NCBI GenBank assembly: GCA_020725525.1
Contig: DYEX01000077.1
Span: 1 to 64,000 of the forward strand
DNA from: Desulfovirgula sp.
Lineage (GTDB): Bacteria > Bacillota > Desulfotomaculia > Desulfotomaculales > Desulfovirgulaceae
DNA length: 64,000 bases
Direction of reading: 5' to 3'
This document shows, in pieces, positions 1 to 7,969 of the stretch (positions within the stretch are counted from its first letter, which is position 1; each line of letters opens with the position of its first letter). The notes under the pieces are model-generated. The model had not been told where the DNA came from. It worked only from the letters and a program-made list of their open reading frames with translations, and made no database searches. Both the position numbers and the translations under genes were made by a program.

Positions 1-138
1 CATCCCATAGGCTGCACGGGGGCCAGGCTGGTGGTCACCATTATGCACGAAATGAAGAGAAAAAATTTGCAAACCGGTCTGGTGACCATGTGCATTGGCG
101 GCGGCCAGGGGATGGCCATGATTGTAGAAAATATTTAG
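1..138 (+). CDS. Acetyl-CoA acetyltransferase (thiolase), C-terminal end only
   Basis: The window opens inside a gene that ends at a TAG at 136-138. The 45 visible residues contain HPIGCTGARLV and CIGGGQGMAMIVEN, the C-terminal signature of biosynthetic/degradative thiolases. The Cys in CIGGG is the catalytic general acid/base and the His-Pro-x-Gly-Cys stretch lines the active site. The enzyme condenses or cleaves acetoacetyl-CoA. It lies 18 bp upstream of hbd on the same strand, as expected for a thiolase-hbd-crotonase acyl-CoA operon. The N-terminus, including the nucleophilic Cys, lies outside the window. Confidence 0.93.
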   Translation, partial: HPIGCTGARLVVTIMHEMKRKNLQTGLVTMCIGGGQGMAMIVENI

Positions 139-156
139 GGGAGGTTCAGGGGATTT

Positions 157-1011
157 ATGGATGTACAAAAGGTAATGGTTGTCGGTGCCGGCCAGATGGG
201 TTCGGGCATTGCCCAGGTGGCGGCAGTGGCCGGCTGCCAGGTCATTTTAAATGACATTAAAGATGAATTTGTTCAACGGGGCCTGAGCAATATCGAAAAG
301 AACCTGAGCCGGGATGTGAGCAAAGGGAGGTTGCAGGAAGATCAAAAGGCAGAAATCCTCGCGCGCATTTCACCTTCCACCAGTCTGGCCGATGCTAAAG
401 ATGTGGACCTGGTCATTGAAGCGGCTATAGAAAATATGGAAGTGAAATCCAGCATTTTTAAACAACTGGATGAAATTTGCCCCGCCCACACCATCCTGGC
501 CACCAACACCTCGTCCCTGCCCATAACCCAGATTGCCGCGGCAACGAAAAGGCCGGAAAAGGTCATCGGCATGCACTTTATGAACCCGGTGCCGGTAATG
601 AAGCTGGTAGAAGTTATCCGTGGACTGGCTACCTCCGATGAAACCTTTGCGGTGGTCAAGGCCATGAGTGAACGCATGGGCAAGGTGCCCGTGGAAGTCA
701 ACGATGCTCCGGGTTTTGTATCCAACCGGGTGCTTCTGCCCATGATCAACGAAGCCATTTTCTGCGTTTACGAAGGAATAGCCACTCCCGAAGCAGTGGA
801 CCAGGTGATGAAACTGGGTATGAACCATCCCATGGGACCCCTGGCCCTGGCGGATCTTATTGGCCTGGATACCTGTCTTTACATCATGGAAGTACTGCAC
901 AGGGAGCTGGGTGACAGCAAGTACCGCCCCTGTCCCCTCCTGAGAAAATACGTAGCCGCCGGCTGGTTAGGCCGCAAGACCGGACGGGGATTCTACGTTT
1001 ACAACCAGTGA
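157..1011 (+). CDS. hbd: 3-hydroxybutyryl-CoA dehydrogenase
   Basis: This 284-residue protein has the usual length for bacterial short-form 3-hydroxyacyl-CoA dehydrogenases, which interconvert acetoacetyl-CoA and 3-hydroxybutyryl-CoA with NAD(P)H. The Rossmann nucleotide motif GAGQMGSG is at residues 10-17. The active-site residues of the family are visible as Ser119/Ser120 (NTSS), His140 (GMHFMNP) and Asn190 (PGFVSNR). The C-terminal domain with GRKTGRGFY is complete. ATG 157 follows a GGGGAGG ribosome site. It sits between the thiolase end and the crotonase, so the three probably form one operon for C4 acyl-CoA metabolism (butyrate-type synthesis or beta-oxidation). Confidence 0.95.
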   Translation: MDVQKVMVVGAGQMGSGIAQVAAVAGCQVILNDIKDEFVQRGLSNIEKNLSRDVSKGRLQEDQKAEILARISPSTSLADAKDVDLVIEAAIENMEVKSSIFKQLDEICPAHTILATNTSSLPITQIAAATKRPEKVIGMHFMNPVPVMKLVEVIRGLATSDETFAVVKAMSERMGKVPVEVNDAPGFVSNRVLLPMINEAIFCVYEGIATPEAVDQVMKLGMNHPMGPLALADLIGLDTCLYIMEVLHRELGDSKYRPCPLLRKYVAAGWLGRKTGRGFYVYNQ

Positions 1012-1051
1012 CTTCTGGTTTAAAGGTTTGCAGAACAGAGGAGGTAGGATA

Positions 1052-1834
1052 ATGTCCTGGAATAATATCCTGGTGGAAAAGGATGGCCCGGTGGCCATAC
1101 TCACCATCAACCGGCCGCAGGTGTTGAACGCACTAAATGCCGAGACGCTTACGGAGATCGACGGGGCCATCGAGGAACTGGGGGCGGACCCGGCGGTACG
1201 GGTAATTATTATTACCGGTGCGGGGGAGAAGGCCTTTGTGGCCGGGGCAGACATTGCCTTTATGAGCAAGCTGACCCCCCTGGAGGCTAAAGATTTTGCC
1301 CGGCTGGGACAGAAAGTATTGAGCAAGATTGAAAACCTGCCCAAACCGGTAATTGCCGCCGTCAACGGCTTTGCCCTGGGCGGCGGGTGCGAACTGGCCA
1401 TGGCCTGTGATATTCGCGTGGCCTCGGAAAAGGCTAAATTCGGTCAACCGGAGGTTAATCTTGGTTTGATTGCCGGTTTCGGCGGTACCCAGCGTTTGAC
1501 CAGACTGGTCAACCCCGGCCTGGCCAAGGAGATTTTGTTTACGGCGGACATGTTTGATGCCGAAACCGCCAGGCGCATAGGACTGGTGAATCATGTGGTA
1601 CCGGCTGAGGAACTGCTTAGCTTTTGCCGGGGGATGGCCGAGCGCATTGCCGCCCGGGGACCGGTGGCTGTACGGTTGACCAAGGAAGCCGTGAATGAAG
1701 GACTGGAAATGGACCTGGAAAAGGCCCTGGCCCACGAGGCGGATCTTTTCGGGCTGGTATTTGCCACGGCCGACCGGGAAGAAGGTATTGCGGCCTTTTT
1801 AAACAAGCGCAAGCCGCAATTCCAGGGTCGTTAA
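1052..1834 (+). CDS. crt: Enoyl-CoA hydratase / 3-hydroxybutyryl-CoA dehydratase (crotonase)
   Basis: This 260-residue crotonase-fold protein hydrates crotonyl-CoA or dehydrates 3-hydroxybutyryl-CoA, the step next to hbd. The oxyanion-hole segments are AFVAGADI (61-68) and FALGGGCELA (107-116). Glu114 and Glu134 are spaced like the catalytic Glu pair of rat crotonase. ATG 1052 is preferred over the upstream TTG 1028 because GAGGAGGT lies just before 1052 and homologues start near this point. The gap to hbd is only 40 bp, so the genes are probably cotranscribed. A rho-independent terminator follows about 85 bp downstream. The gene symbol is given by context; substrate chain length cannot be read from sequence. 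Confidence 0.92.
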   Translation: MSWNNILVEKDGPVAILTINRPQVLNALNAETLTEIDGAIEELGADPAVRVIIITGAGEKAFVAGADIAFMSKLTPLEAKDFARLGQKVLSKIENLPKPVIAAVNGFALGGGCELAMACDIRVASEKAKFGQPEVNLGLIAGFGGTQRLTRLVNPGLAKEILFTADMFDAETARRIGLVNHVVPAEELLSFCRGMAERIAARGPVAVRLTKEAVNEGLEMDLEKALAHEADLFGLVFATADREEGIAAFLNKRKPQFQGR

Positions 1835-1918
1835 CACTGACGCAAGTTGTTGTTGCATATCAGATTCGCCCTGGAAACTCCGGTGATCATTGTGGCTCCG
1901 GTGTAGGTGTAATAAAAG

Positions 1919-1961
1919 AAAGCAGGCTGGGCAATCGCCGTAAAACAGCCTGCTTTTTTTT
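1919..1961 (+). terminator. Rho-independent terminator after crotonase
   Basis: AGCAGGCTG at 1921-1929 pairs with CAGCCTGCT at 1946-1954 and is followed by a run of T. This is a plausible end of the thiolase-hbd-crt transcript. Confidence 0.85.
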
Positions 1962-2003
1962 ACATGCGCACCGGTGTTAAAAAACATGTTATAGTATAAT
2001 TAT

Positions 2004-2095
2004 ATCAGGTACAGTCACATGATCCGTCATAGAAAGAGAGGGTGACGGTTAGTGGATCCTTTTTCGCCATAACGGACTGACGACCGTCCCCCGGA
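2004..2095 (-). repeat. Diverged copy of the interspersed hairpin repeat (copy E)
   Basis: Read on the minus strand, GGACGGTCGTC near 2090 is followed by ATCATGTGACTGTACC near 2006-2021. The same order (GGGCGGTCG hairpin, then TTATGTGACAGTATC) occurs in the better copies at 12064, 17990 and 32388. The similarity is partial, so membership is tentative. Apart from the terminator described above, the roughly 300 bases between 1835 and 2134 show nothing else. Confidence 0.4.
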
Positions 2096-2134
2096 TGGTT
2101 TTGCAGCGCACAAAAGTAGGGGGTGGTGGGGTTT

Positions 2135-2326
2135 ATGGATATTACCTGGCTCTTCCTGTTTCTGTGTCCGTATATGCTGCTGTATTTTTATCTGTGGGAT
2201 TTTACCTCCTGGAACCACCGGAAGATAGTGATCTTTTGGGTTGCCGGCCTATTTGTGTTGATTGGTATTTATTCCTTGATCAATTACTTAAATCCCGTTC
2301 ATCCAGCATTTCCCGGTCTTTTTTAA
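2135..2326 (+). CDS. Small two-helix membrane protein of unknown function
   Basis: This predicted 63-residue protein starts MDITWLFLFLCPYMLLYFYLWDF. It has two hydrophobic segments (about residues 3-21 and 30-49) separated by a short basic stretch (WNHRKI), and ends in a proline-rich tail. ATG 2135 is chosen because a G-rich ribosome site (AGGGGGTGGTGG) precedes it; a GTG at 2123 would add four residues. I recognise no family. The coding potential is judged from hydrophobic periodicity and the Shine-Dalgarno site only. It is a monocistronic, short gene between a terminator and an inverted-repeat element. Confidence 0.55.
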   Translation: MDITWLFLFLCPYMLLYFYLWDFTSWNHRKIVIFWVAGLFVLIGIYSLINYLNPVHPAFPGLF

Positions 2327-2390
2327 GTAACCAGTTGTTAAATTTCCGTCCCGCTTCGGTTCCGTTTGGCGTCCTTAATAGCCGGGCCGG

Positions 2391-2482
2391 CCCAGCACTC
2401 ACTGAAAAAGCTATACTGGAAAGACCAGCATTTACTGCTTGTTACAGCAGCCTAAGAGCATCATAGTTAAGTGAGTGCTGGG
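2391..2482. repeat. 92-bp element bounded by a perfect 13-bp inverted repeat
   Basis: CCCAGCACTCACT at 2391-2403 is exactly inverted as AGTGAGTGCTGGG at 2470-2482. A second element with the same arms and nearly the same span lies at 48290-48384 in front of carA. The interiors share only short stretches (GAGCA and TCATA near the right arm). It is followed at 2487-2517 by a smaller hairpin (GGTGCT/AGCACC). It could be a degenerate miniature transposable element or a structured RNA. No protein is encoded. Confidence 0.6.
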
Positions 2483-2563
2483 TTACCGGTGCTCCGAAGG
2501 TCGCTCGCAAAAGCACCGTCGTACCCTTCCTTTTAACAGGCGGTTTTATGGCTATACTACATG

Positions 2564-2597
2564 AAAACCCGACTGCTTACTACCAGTCGGGTTTTTT
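2564..2597 (-). terminator. Bidirectional terminator after the S24 regulator gene
   Basis: CCCGACTG (2568-2575) pairs with CAGTCGGG (2583-2590). T-runs lie on both sides (TTTT on the minus strand, seven T on the plus strand). It ends the minus-strand regulator at 2597 and would also stop plus-strand transcription. Confidence 0.85.
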
Positions 2598-3412
2598 TAA
2601 TCGTTTTCTTCGTTTTCACCGGTTTCTTCTTCGTGTTTACTCACAATTAATCTGCCAAACGATTCAAGCAGTCGTTTCGCCTTTTCCGGGCTGATACCGT
2701 ACCTGGCTGCCACTTCTCTGACCTGCAGCCAATCGTCGGCCTGATTATCATAAACGCCATCTGCCAGAGCAGGCGGCTTTTTCTGGATTAATACCACTAC
2801 ACCCTGTATCCTTTTTTCGCCGGGGTAAAGCAGCGTATCGTGGTATTTGGGATTGGCCGCCCGTAACTTCTTAATGCCATACTCGGAAATGACATATCTC
2901 AGAGTAGCCTCGCCTCCATTTGCGAGGGTTATAACTATCTGTCCCGGCTCTGCAGTATCGGCTTTCTTGCAAATCGCGATGTCTTCGGGCATAATCCCGG
3001 CTCCGCTCATGCTGTCGTCCTTTACCTTTAAGGCGAAGTCCGCGTCCAGTTCCCTGTCGATGCTCATGTAGCCAAGAATATCCCCGTCAGCGTGTGGAGG
3101 TACTCCGGCGCGTATAGTGGCCAAAAGAGGAATTTGTTTTACGGGCAGAAAGTCGGCCAGGGGTTTTTGGATCAGGGTACTTATGGTTTCCATAGGTGAA
3201 AGGCTTTCTCCTAAAAAAAAGGACAACGGTTTGCCAAGGACGTGTGATATTTTCTTCAGATCGTCTATGGAAATCCGTCTTTTCCCCTTTTCATAAAGAT
3301 TAATAGCGGTTTTGGTAAACCCCAATTTTTCACCTAACTGTTCCTGGGTCAGGCCCCGCTCTTCCCGGGCAATCTTTATTCGTTTCCCAATTTCTTCGTA
3401 ATAATTTTTCAT
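2597..3412 (-). CDS. XRE/S24-type (CI/LexA-like) transcriptional repressor
   Basis: This 271-residue protein has an N-terminal Cro/CI helix-turn-helix at about residues 7-61 (LTQEQLGEKLGFTKTAINLYE) and a LexA/CI peptidase S24 domain at about 90-205. The likely self-cleavage dipeptide is Ala102-Gly103 (IRAGVPP) and the catalytic Ser is Ser134 (DDSMSG). The residue aligning with the catalytic Lys of LexA (TVKRL) appears to be Arg172 (ATLRYV), so self-cleavage may be impaired. A 70-residue C-terminal extension contains a second HTH-like stretch (VREVAARYGISPEKAKRLLESFG). It is divergent from a small HTH gene across palindromic operators, in the manner of a phage or conjugative-element switch, although no other phage genes are nearby. 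Confidence 0.85.
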   Translation of the reverse strand: MKNYYEEIGKRIKIAREERGLTQEQLGEKLGFTKTAINLYEKGKRRISIDDLKKISHVLGKPLSFFLGESLSPMETISTLIQKPLADFLPVKQIPLLATIRAGVPPHADGDILGYMSIDRELDADFALKVKDDSMSGAGIMPEDIAICKKADTAEPGQIVITLANGGEATLRYVISEYGIKKLRAANPKYHDTLLYPGEKRIQGVVVLIQKKPPALADGVYDNQADDWLQVREVAARYGISPEKAKRLLESFGRLIVSKHEEETGENEEND

Positions 3413-3491
3413 AATGTCACCTTAATTTTCATCAGGAAAATGTAACTATATTATTTCCTTAACTATTTCCTTATAATTTCCGAAAAACCTC

Positions 3492-3520
3492 TTGACATCA
3501 AGTTATCAGTATGATAACTT
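3492..3520 (+). promoter_or_regulatory. Promoter overlapped by a palindromic operator
   Basis: TTGACA at 3492-3497 is followed after 17 bp by TAACTT (3515-3520). The half-sites AAGTTATC (3500-3507) and GATAACTT (3513-3520) form a perfect inverted repeat with a 5-bp centre, lying over the spacer and -10 region. This is the expected placement for repression of the rightward gene, probably by the divergent S24 regulator (inference). Confidence 0.7.
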
Positions 3521-3555
3521 TAGAATAAATGGCAGGAACTTTTATTTTTGTCATT

Positions 3556-3576
3556 AAGTTATCAATGAGAAAACAT
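3556..3576 (+). promoter_or_regulatory. Second, imperfect operator copy
   Basis: AAGTTATC at 3556-3563, then a 5-bp centre, then GAAAACAT. This repeats the architecture of the upstream operator with a weaker right half. A lone GATAAC half-site follows at 3589-3594, right before the start codon of the small HTH gene. Multiple spaced operators are typical of CI-like control. Confidence 0.5.
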
Positions 3577-3594
3577 TGTACACGAGGTGATAAC

Positions 3595-3846
3595 GTGGCC
3601 GGGCGCAAAAGTAAAATGGCCGAAATTGAGGCGAGGTTTGGGGAACCCATAGAAACTCTTATCCGGCACTATTACTACGAAAGAGAATACACCCTGGACC
3701 AGCTGGCTAAACTGTTTGGGGTGAGCAGGGCAACGGTTTCGGTTTGGATGCTGAAACTCGGCCTCCCTACAAGAAACTGGAAGTTACCCGACCCCGACAA
3801 CGATAGGCGAAATCCAGGTACGCAAACGGTCTCCCTGCAAAGATGA
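3595..3846 (+). CDS. Small helix-turn-helix DNA-binding protein
   Basis: This predicted 83-residue protein carries one clear HTH, YTLDQLAKLFGVSRATVSVW, at about residues 28-47. It is preceded by an amphipathic stretch (IETLIRHYYYERE) and followed by a short polar tail. GTG 3595 is chosen because ACGAGGTG lies 6 bp upstream; an in-frame start at 3529 has no ribosome site and would run through an operator. The HTH resembles those of phage and transposon-associated regulators. Target genes are unknown. The head-to-head pairing with the S24 repressor suggests the two regulate each other or a shared element (inference). Confidence 0.7.
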   Translation: MAGRKSKMAEIEARFGEPIETLIRHYYYEREYTLDQLAKLFGVSRATVSVWMLKLGLPTRNWKLPDPDNDRRNPGTQTVSLQR

Positions 3847-4075
3847 GGGGCGTATTTATGGCAGTACAGTACTGCGCATAAAACGCGGGAACCCGAATGT
3901 AATACCATGTACTAGTAATTATACCATTATTAGGCATACAAATCCATACTCAACCAGCATACTCTGCGAGCACACAGGCATGGGAATACGAAAATGTGCC
4001 CATATTTACCGAAATGAGCACACCGATAAATATCCGGTATTAGTTATTGTCTCGTCATAGGGAGGGAGCGGATCC

Positions 4076-4291
4076 TTGGACAAGAAACTCTGGGCACAAA
4101 TAGAACACCTGCGCCGGAGGTTAAACGGCGTGGACAGGAAGGATCAGGATAAGTTACTGGCTTTAAGCCAGCACCTGGACAGGTTGATCGTGCAATACCA
4201 GCGGCAGGTCCTTGGGGAATTCAGGGGGGAGATGATTTGTCAGAGGGACGGGGATGCCTCGAGCCGAAAAACTGAAGGCAATCCCTGGTAA
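4076..4291 (+). CDS. Spo0E-like sporulation regulatory phosphatase
   Basis: This 71-residue protein starts at TTG 4076, after GGGAGGGAG. The family signature is in LLALSQHLDRLIVQYQRQ (about residues 28-45), matching the S-Q-x-L-D-x-L-I motif of Spo0E aspartyl-phosphate phosphatases. It is preceded by the usual basic amphipathic helix (IEHLRRRL). Family members dephosphorylate Spo0A~P and delay sporulation, acting as small two-helix cytoplasmic proteins. The acidic C-terminal tail is longer than in minimal members. It is transcribed alone, about 80 bp upstream of the CBS-ACT gene, which has its own promoter. Assignment rests on the short motif and length. Confidence 0.75.
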   Translation: MDKKLWAQIEHLRRRLNGVDRKDQDKLLALSQHLDRLIVQYQRQVLGEFRGEMICQRDGDASSRKTEGNPW

Positions 4292-4307
4292 CTTTTGATT
4301 TTAGCCG

Positions 4308-4335
4308 TTGCGTTCCCCGGGGGCAGTGTTATAAT
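4308..4335 (+). promoter_or_regulatory. Promoter for the AcuB-like gene
   Basis: TTGCGT at 4308-4313, a 16-bp spacer and a perfect TATAAT at 4330-4335 lie 36 bp upstream of ATG 4371. AGGAGG precedes the start. Confidence 0.65.
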
Positions 4336-4370
4336 ATAGGGAAAGGCTTTTTAGCAGGAGGTTTTTCAAC

Positions 4371-5003
4371 ATGTTTGTGCGGGATTACATGAGCACTTCG
4401 CCCGTCACCATTAACCCGGGAACTCCTATTTTGGAAGCCTTGAACATTATGAAGAAGAATAAGATCAGGCATTTGCCGGTGGTAGATAAGGGCCGACTGG
4501 TTGGACTGGTAACCGAGCGGGACCTGCTGACCGTTTCTCCCTCCCCGGCCACAACTCTTAGTGTTTTTGAGATGAATTATCTTTTGTCGAAAATGGTTGT
4601 TAAGGATGTCATGAAAATCAATCCCATTATTGTGGTCCCGGACTGTACCATAGAAGAAGCGTCCTTAATTATGCGGGAGCATAAAATTGGCAGTCTTCCT
4701 GTTGTTGAGGAGGACAGGCTGGTAGGGATCATAACCCAGACCGATATTCTGGATGCTCTGATCCGGATCTTTGGTTTGCGCAAAGCAGGCACCCGGCTGG
4801 TATTGGAAGTTAGCGACCGTATTGGTGCCCTGGCTGATATTCTGGCCATAGTCAGGGATCACCAGATCAATGTCATTGGCGTAGCCTGCCGGTACAAGGA
4901 AAATGAGCGGGTGCAGATTATGCTGCGCTTGAGTACGGTGGAACCTGATCCCCTGGTGCAGGATTTACAAAAACAGGGTTTCGAAGTAAAGTCTGTGAGT
5001 TAG
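4371..5003 (+). CDS. acuB: AcuB-like protein: two CBS domains plus ACT domain
   Basis: This 210-residue protein has two CBS repeats (about 5-60, MSTSPVTINPGTPILEAL; about 77-130, VMKINPIIVVPDCTIEEAS) and a C-terminal ACT domain (about 138-208, LVLEVSDRIGALADILAIV). This is the AcuB architecture. CBS pairs bind adenylates and ACT domains bind small ligands, so this is probably an energy or metabolite sensor. In Bacillus subtilis the acu genes lie beside acsA and control acetyl-CoA synthetase activity. Here acsA is 0.8 kb away and convergent, which supports the assignment, although no acuA acetyltransferase or acuC deacetylase is present in the window. Confidence 0.82.
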   Translation: MFVRDYMSTSPVTINPGTPILEALNIMKKNKIRHLPVVDKGRLVGLVTERDLLTVSPSPATTLSVFEMNYLLSKMVVKDVMKINPIIVVPDCTIEEASLIMREHKIGSLPVVEEDRLVGIITQTDILDALIRIFGLRKAGTRLVLEVSDRIGALADILAIVRDHQINVIGVACRYKENERVQIMLRLSTVEPDPLVQDLQKQGFEVKSVS

Positions 5004-5128
5004 CCAGCTGGGGGGGGTTACATAATATCCTTTTATCCGGCTCTGGAAGGGGCCGGATTGGTTTTGGTTTAAACATTTTTTGCCAATGGTAACAATATAA
5101 TTTGATTTTGACAAAGGAGAAGATTTAC

Positions 5129-5767
5129 ATGGATTCCCCTGGTTCTCATGTTTTATCCCGTTATGCCACCATTGCTATAGATATCGCCACCCGCATCGTG
5201 CGGGGTGAATACCGTGAAGGACAGAAAATTTTTGGCCGTTCTACCCTGGCTGGCAAGTACAACGTTTCGCCGGAAACCATCCGCCGGGCTTTAACCCTTT
5301 TGCAGGATACGGGAATTGTGCAGGTATCTCCAGGGGTAGGGGTGGTGGTTAAGTCCCAGCGGGCAGCAGAGGCTTTTCTGGCTGAATGCGGTCACCGCCA
5401 GGTACTCAGGGAAATGCAGGAACGGTTGCAAAGATTGCTGCGGGAAAGGGACCGGATTAATACGGAAATAGAGAAACTCATGAACGAATTGCTGGACTAT
5501 ACCTTTAAGATGGCCGGCAATTTGCAACGCGTTGAAGAAATCCGGGTGTTGCCCTCGTCACCCCTGGTGGGTAAATCCCTGGCCGAAGCCGAATTCCGGA
5601 CTAAGACGGGTTCTACGGTCCTGGCCATTTACCGCAGCGGTGAGGAGATCCTCTCACCCCAGGCCGATACCGTGATCCAGGCCGGTGATGTTCTGATTGT
5701 CCTGGCGCCGCCGGAGTTGAAAGAACAGGTATATAACCTGGTAAACGGTGTGGTAGCTCCGCAATAA
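5129..5767 (+). CDS. GntR-family regulator fused to an RCK_C (TrkA-C) domain
   Basis: This 212-residue protein has an N-terminal GntR winged helix at about residues 8-75 (YREGQKIFGRSTLAGKYNVS, then PETIRRALTLLQDTGIVQV). A coiled-coil linker runs from about 90 to 132 (LREMQERLQRLLRERDRI). An RCK_C/TrkA-C domain occupies about 140-212 (PLVGKSLAEAEFRTKTGSTVLAI, GDVLIVLAPPE). RCK_C domains bind ligands in K+ channels and transporters, and some bind c-di-AMP, so this is a predicted ligand-controlled repressor, perhaps of ion transport. ATG 5129 follows AAAGGAGA; an upstream TTG at 5102 lacks a site. It lies between the AcuB-like gene and convergent acsA. Its regulated genes cannot be read from the window. 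Confidence 0.85.
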   Translation: MDSPGSHVLSRYATIAIDIATRIVRGEYREGQKIFGRSTLAGKYNVSPETIRRALTLLQDTGIVQVSPGVGVVVKSQRAAEAFLAECGHRQVLREMQERLQRLLRERDRINTEIEKLMNELLDYTFKMAGNLQRVEEIRVLPSSPLVGKSLAEAEFRTKTGSTVLAIYRSGEEILSPQADTVIQAGDVLIVLAPPELKEQVYNLVNGVVAPQ

Positions 5768-5806
5768 AAAACCCCCTCCCGTCAGGAGAGGAGGCTTTAT
5801 TTTTTT
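5768..5806. terminator. Bidirectional terminator between converging genes
   Basis: A CCCCTCC / GGAGAGGAGG stem (about 5773-5794) has A-runs to its left and T-runs to its right, so it can end both the GntR-RCK gene and acsA. Confidence 0.75.
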
Positions 5807-7751
5807 AACCCTGCTGCATTTTCTTGATCGCCTCACGAATTTCATCCACCGAAGCCTCTTCTTCAATGGTGGAAAGGTCTCCCAGTTCCTTACCGATCCA
5901 GAGGGTTTTCATCACCCGGCGCATGATCTTACCGCTGCGGGTCTTGGGCAACGAGTTGACAAATTGAATGTCCCGGATGATCACAATTGGCCCCATGGTA
6001 TTGCGCACGTGGGCAATTAATTCCTTTTTCATTTCTTCGTTGGGCTGGTAACCCTGTTTTAATACCACAAAGGCACAGGCCACTTCACCTTTCAGTTCGT
6101 CCGGAACTCCGGAAACACCGGCCTCCACCACCGCCGGGTGGGAGATCAGGGCGTTTTCAATTTCAATGGTGCCAATTCTGTGGGCGGCAATCTTAATTAC
6201 TTCGTCCGAGCGGCCGGCAAACCAGATGTAGCCGTCTTCATCAAAGGAAGCGGCATCTCCGCAGTAATACCTGCCTTTGGTAAAGGGGAGTCGCTCCCAG
6301 TACTCCTTCTGGTAACCTTCCTCGTTGTTCCACAGGGTAGAAGTCAGCCCCGGGAACGGCCTTAAAATGGTGACAATGCCTTTCTCGCCGGGAGCTGTGG
6401 GCTTGCCTTCCTTGTCATCCACAATTTCGGCAATGATGCCTGGTACCGGAATACCAGCAGAGCCGGGTTTAATGGGTATCATACCCAGGCCGTAGGGGTT
6501 GGCAAAAATGGGACCGGATGTTTCCGTCTGCCACATGTGGTCTATAACGGGAATTTTGTTCTCAAATACCTGTTCCTGCAGCCAGCTCCAGGCGGGGGGA
6601 TTTAGTACTTCTCCGGCACAGAAAACTCTTTTGACTGTGCTCAAATCATGTTTTTTGGCGTGCTCAATGCCCAATCTCATCAAGCCCCGCACACCGGTGG
6701 GGGATGTCCATATGGCGGTAACCTTGTTCCGCTCCACGATATCCCACCACATATCGGGTCGCGGGTAATCGGGAGTGCCTTCGTAAAGGACGCTGGTGGC
6801 CCCGACCAGAAGGGGTCCATAAACATTGTAGCTGTGCCCAACAATCCAGCCGATGTCGGAAGTGCAGAACCATACATCGTCTTCCTGTAATGCATAAATC
6901 CATTTGGCCATGGAGTAGATGTAAATCTGGTAGCCGCCGTGCTTTTGCACGGTAACTTTGGGTTTGGCCGTCGTGCCCGAAGTGGGTAGCAGGAAGAGGG
7001 GTTCGTTTGCTTCCATCGGTACCACTTCAGAGCTCTGCCCTTCGCCCATGGCCAGGAACTCGTCCCAGAAAATATCTCGTCCGGCCTTCATTGGTGGTGT
7101 TTGTTCTTTATTCTTCTGTAAAACCACTACTTTAGCAATTAAATCTTCCGGACACATGGCCAGGGCCTCATCAATGATTTTCTTTAAAGCCACCGGCTTG
7201 CCCCGGCGTGACCCTTCATCCTGAGTGAGGATGTACCTGGCACCGGAGATCTGCAGGCGGTCTGCCACGGCTCCGGCCGAAAAGCCGGCAAAAATAACCA
7301 CATGGATGGCTCCAATGCGGGCACAGGCCAGCATTGCGGTCACCGATTCAACGCCCGTGGGCATATAAATGGCCACCCGGTCACCCTTTTGCACACCCAG
7401 GCCCCTTAAAGCAGCCGCGTATTGCTTTACCAGGGAGAGGAGTTGACCGTAGGTTACCGTCCTCACTTCACCGGTTTCTCCGGATTCGGCAACCAGCGCC
7501 GCCCGGCCGGCCAGCCCCCGTTTTACCTTGTAGTCCACACAGTTATAGCAAATGTTGGTCAAACCCCCGGAAAACCACTGGAAAGTGGGATAATTCCAGG
7601 TAAATACCTTGTCCCACTTTTTGAACCAGTGAATGTCGTGAGCCGCTTTGCGGGCGGCTTCATCCCAAAAACCTTCCGGATCTTTGGCTGCCCAATCGAT
7701 GAAAGACTTCACCTGCGGGGGAACCAACCCGGTACCCATTTTTTCAGCCAC
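5805..7751 (-). CDS. acsA: Acetyl-CoA synthetase (AMP-forming)
   Basis: This 648-residue protein has the normal length for acetate:CoA ligase, which activates acetate with ATP to acetyl-CoA via acetyl-AMP. The P-loop motif TSGTTAKPK is at 257-265. The acetate-pocket and AMP motifs (WWDIVERNKVTAIWTSPT, DHMWQTETSG) are present. The C-terminal PKTRSGK ends at Lys608, the residue that is acetylated in the family to switch the enzyme off. The start is a GTG at 7751 behind AGGAGGT; the nearby ATG is out of frame. Its convergent neighbours AcuB-like and GntR-RCK suggest a local acetate-utilisation regulon (inference). Confidence 0.95.
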   Translation of the reverse strand: MAEKMGTGLVPPQVKSFIDWAAKDPEGFWDEAARKAAHDIHWFKKWDKVFTWNYPTFQWFSGGLTNICYNCVDYKVKRGLAGRAALVAESGETGEVRTVTYGQLLSLVKQYAAALRGLGVQKGDRVAIYMPTGVESVTAMLACARIGAIHVVIFAGFSAGAVADRLQISGARYILTQDEGSRRGKPVALKKIIDEALAMCPEDLIAKVVVLQKNKEQTPPMKAGRDIFWDEFLAMGEGQSSEVVPMEANEPLFLLPTSGTTAKPKVTVQKHGGYQIYIYSMAKWIYALQEDDVWFCTSDIGWIVGHSYNVYGPLLVGATSVLYEGTPDYPRPDMWWDIVERNKVTAIWTSPTGVRGLMRLGIEHAKKHDLSTVKRVFCAGEVLNPPAWSWLQEQVFENKIPVIDHMWQTETSGPIFANPYGLGMIPIKPGSAGIPVPGIIAEIVDDKEGKPTAPGEKGIVTILRPFPGLTSTLWNNEEGYQKEYWERLPFTKGRYYCGDAASFDEDGYIWFAGRSDEVIKIAAHRIGTIEIENALISHPAVVEAGVSGVPDELKGEVACAFVVLKQGYQPNEEMKKELIAHVRNTMGPIVIIRDIQFVNSLPKTRSGKIMRRVMKTLWIGKELGDLSTIEEEASVDEIREAIKKMQQG

Positions 7752-7969
7752 CCAACATTACCTCCTCTTAAATTTTCTCTACTTCCAAGTATAAATTGAA
7801 ATTCAGTCAAAGATTAAGAAAACTCCGGCGGATTGTATTTTTTTGCATCCGAGTGGATTGATAGCAGGAGCGAACGGATTGGCCAGTGTGATGGTAGTGA
7901 TGGTGCTTTTTTCTCAGCCTCAGCTGCCAGTGCAGAATAAAGGAGTGGTAAAGGAAAAAAATATATTTG

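Noticed and set aside
2095-2466. 123-codon plus-strand frame overlapping the small membrane protein
   Set aside because: It runs through the inverted-repeat element, has no ribosome site and conflicts with the hydrophobic 63-residue frame that has one.
2470-2520. CTGGGTTACCGG followed by a hairpin, resembling the 3' part of a c-di-GMP-I riboswitch
   Set aside because: The required upstream motifs (GCACAGGGCAAACC and GACGCAAAGCC) are absent, and no gene follows on that strand.
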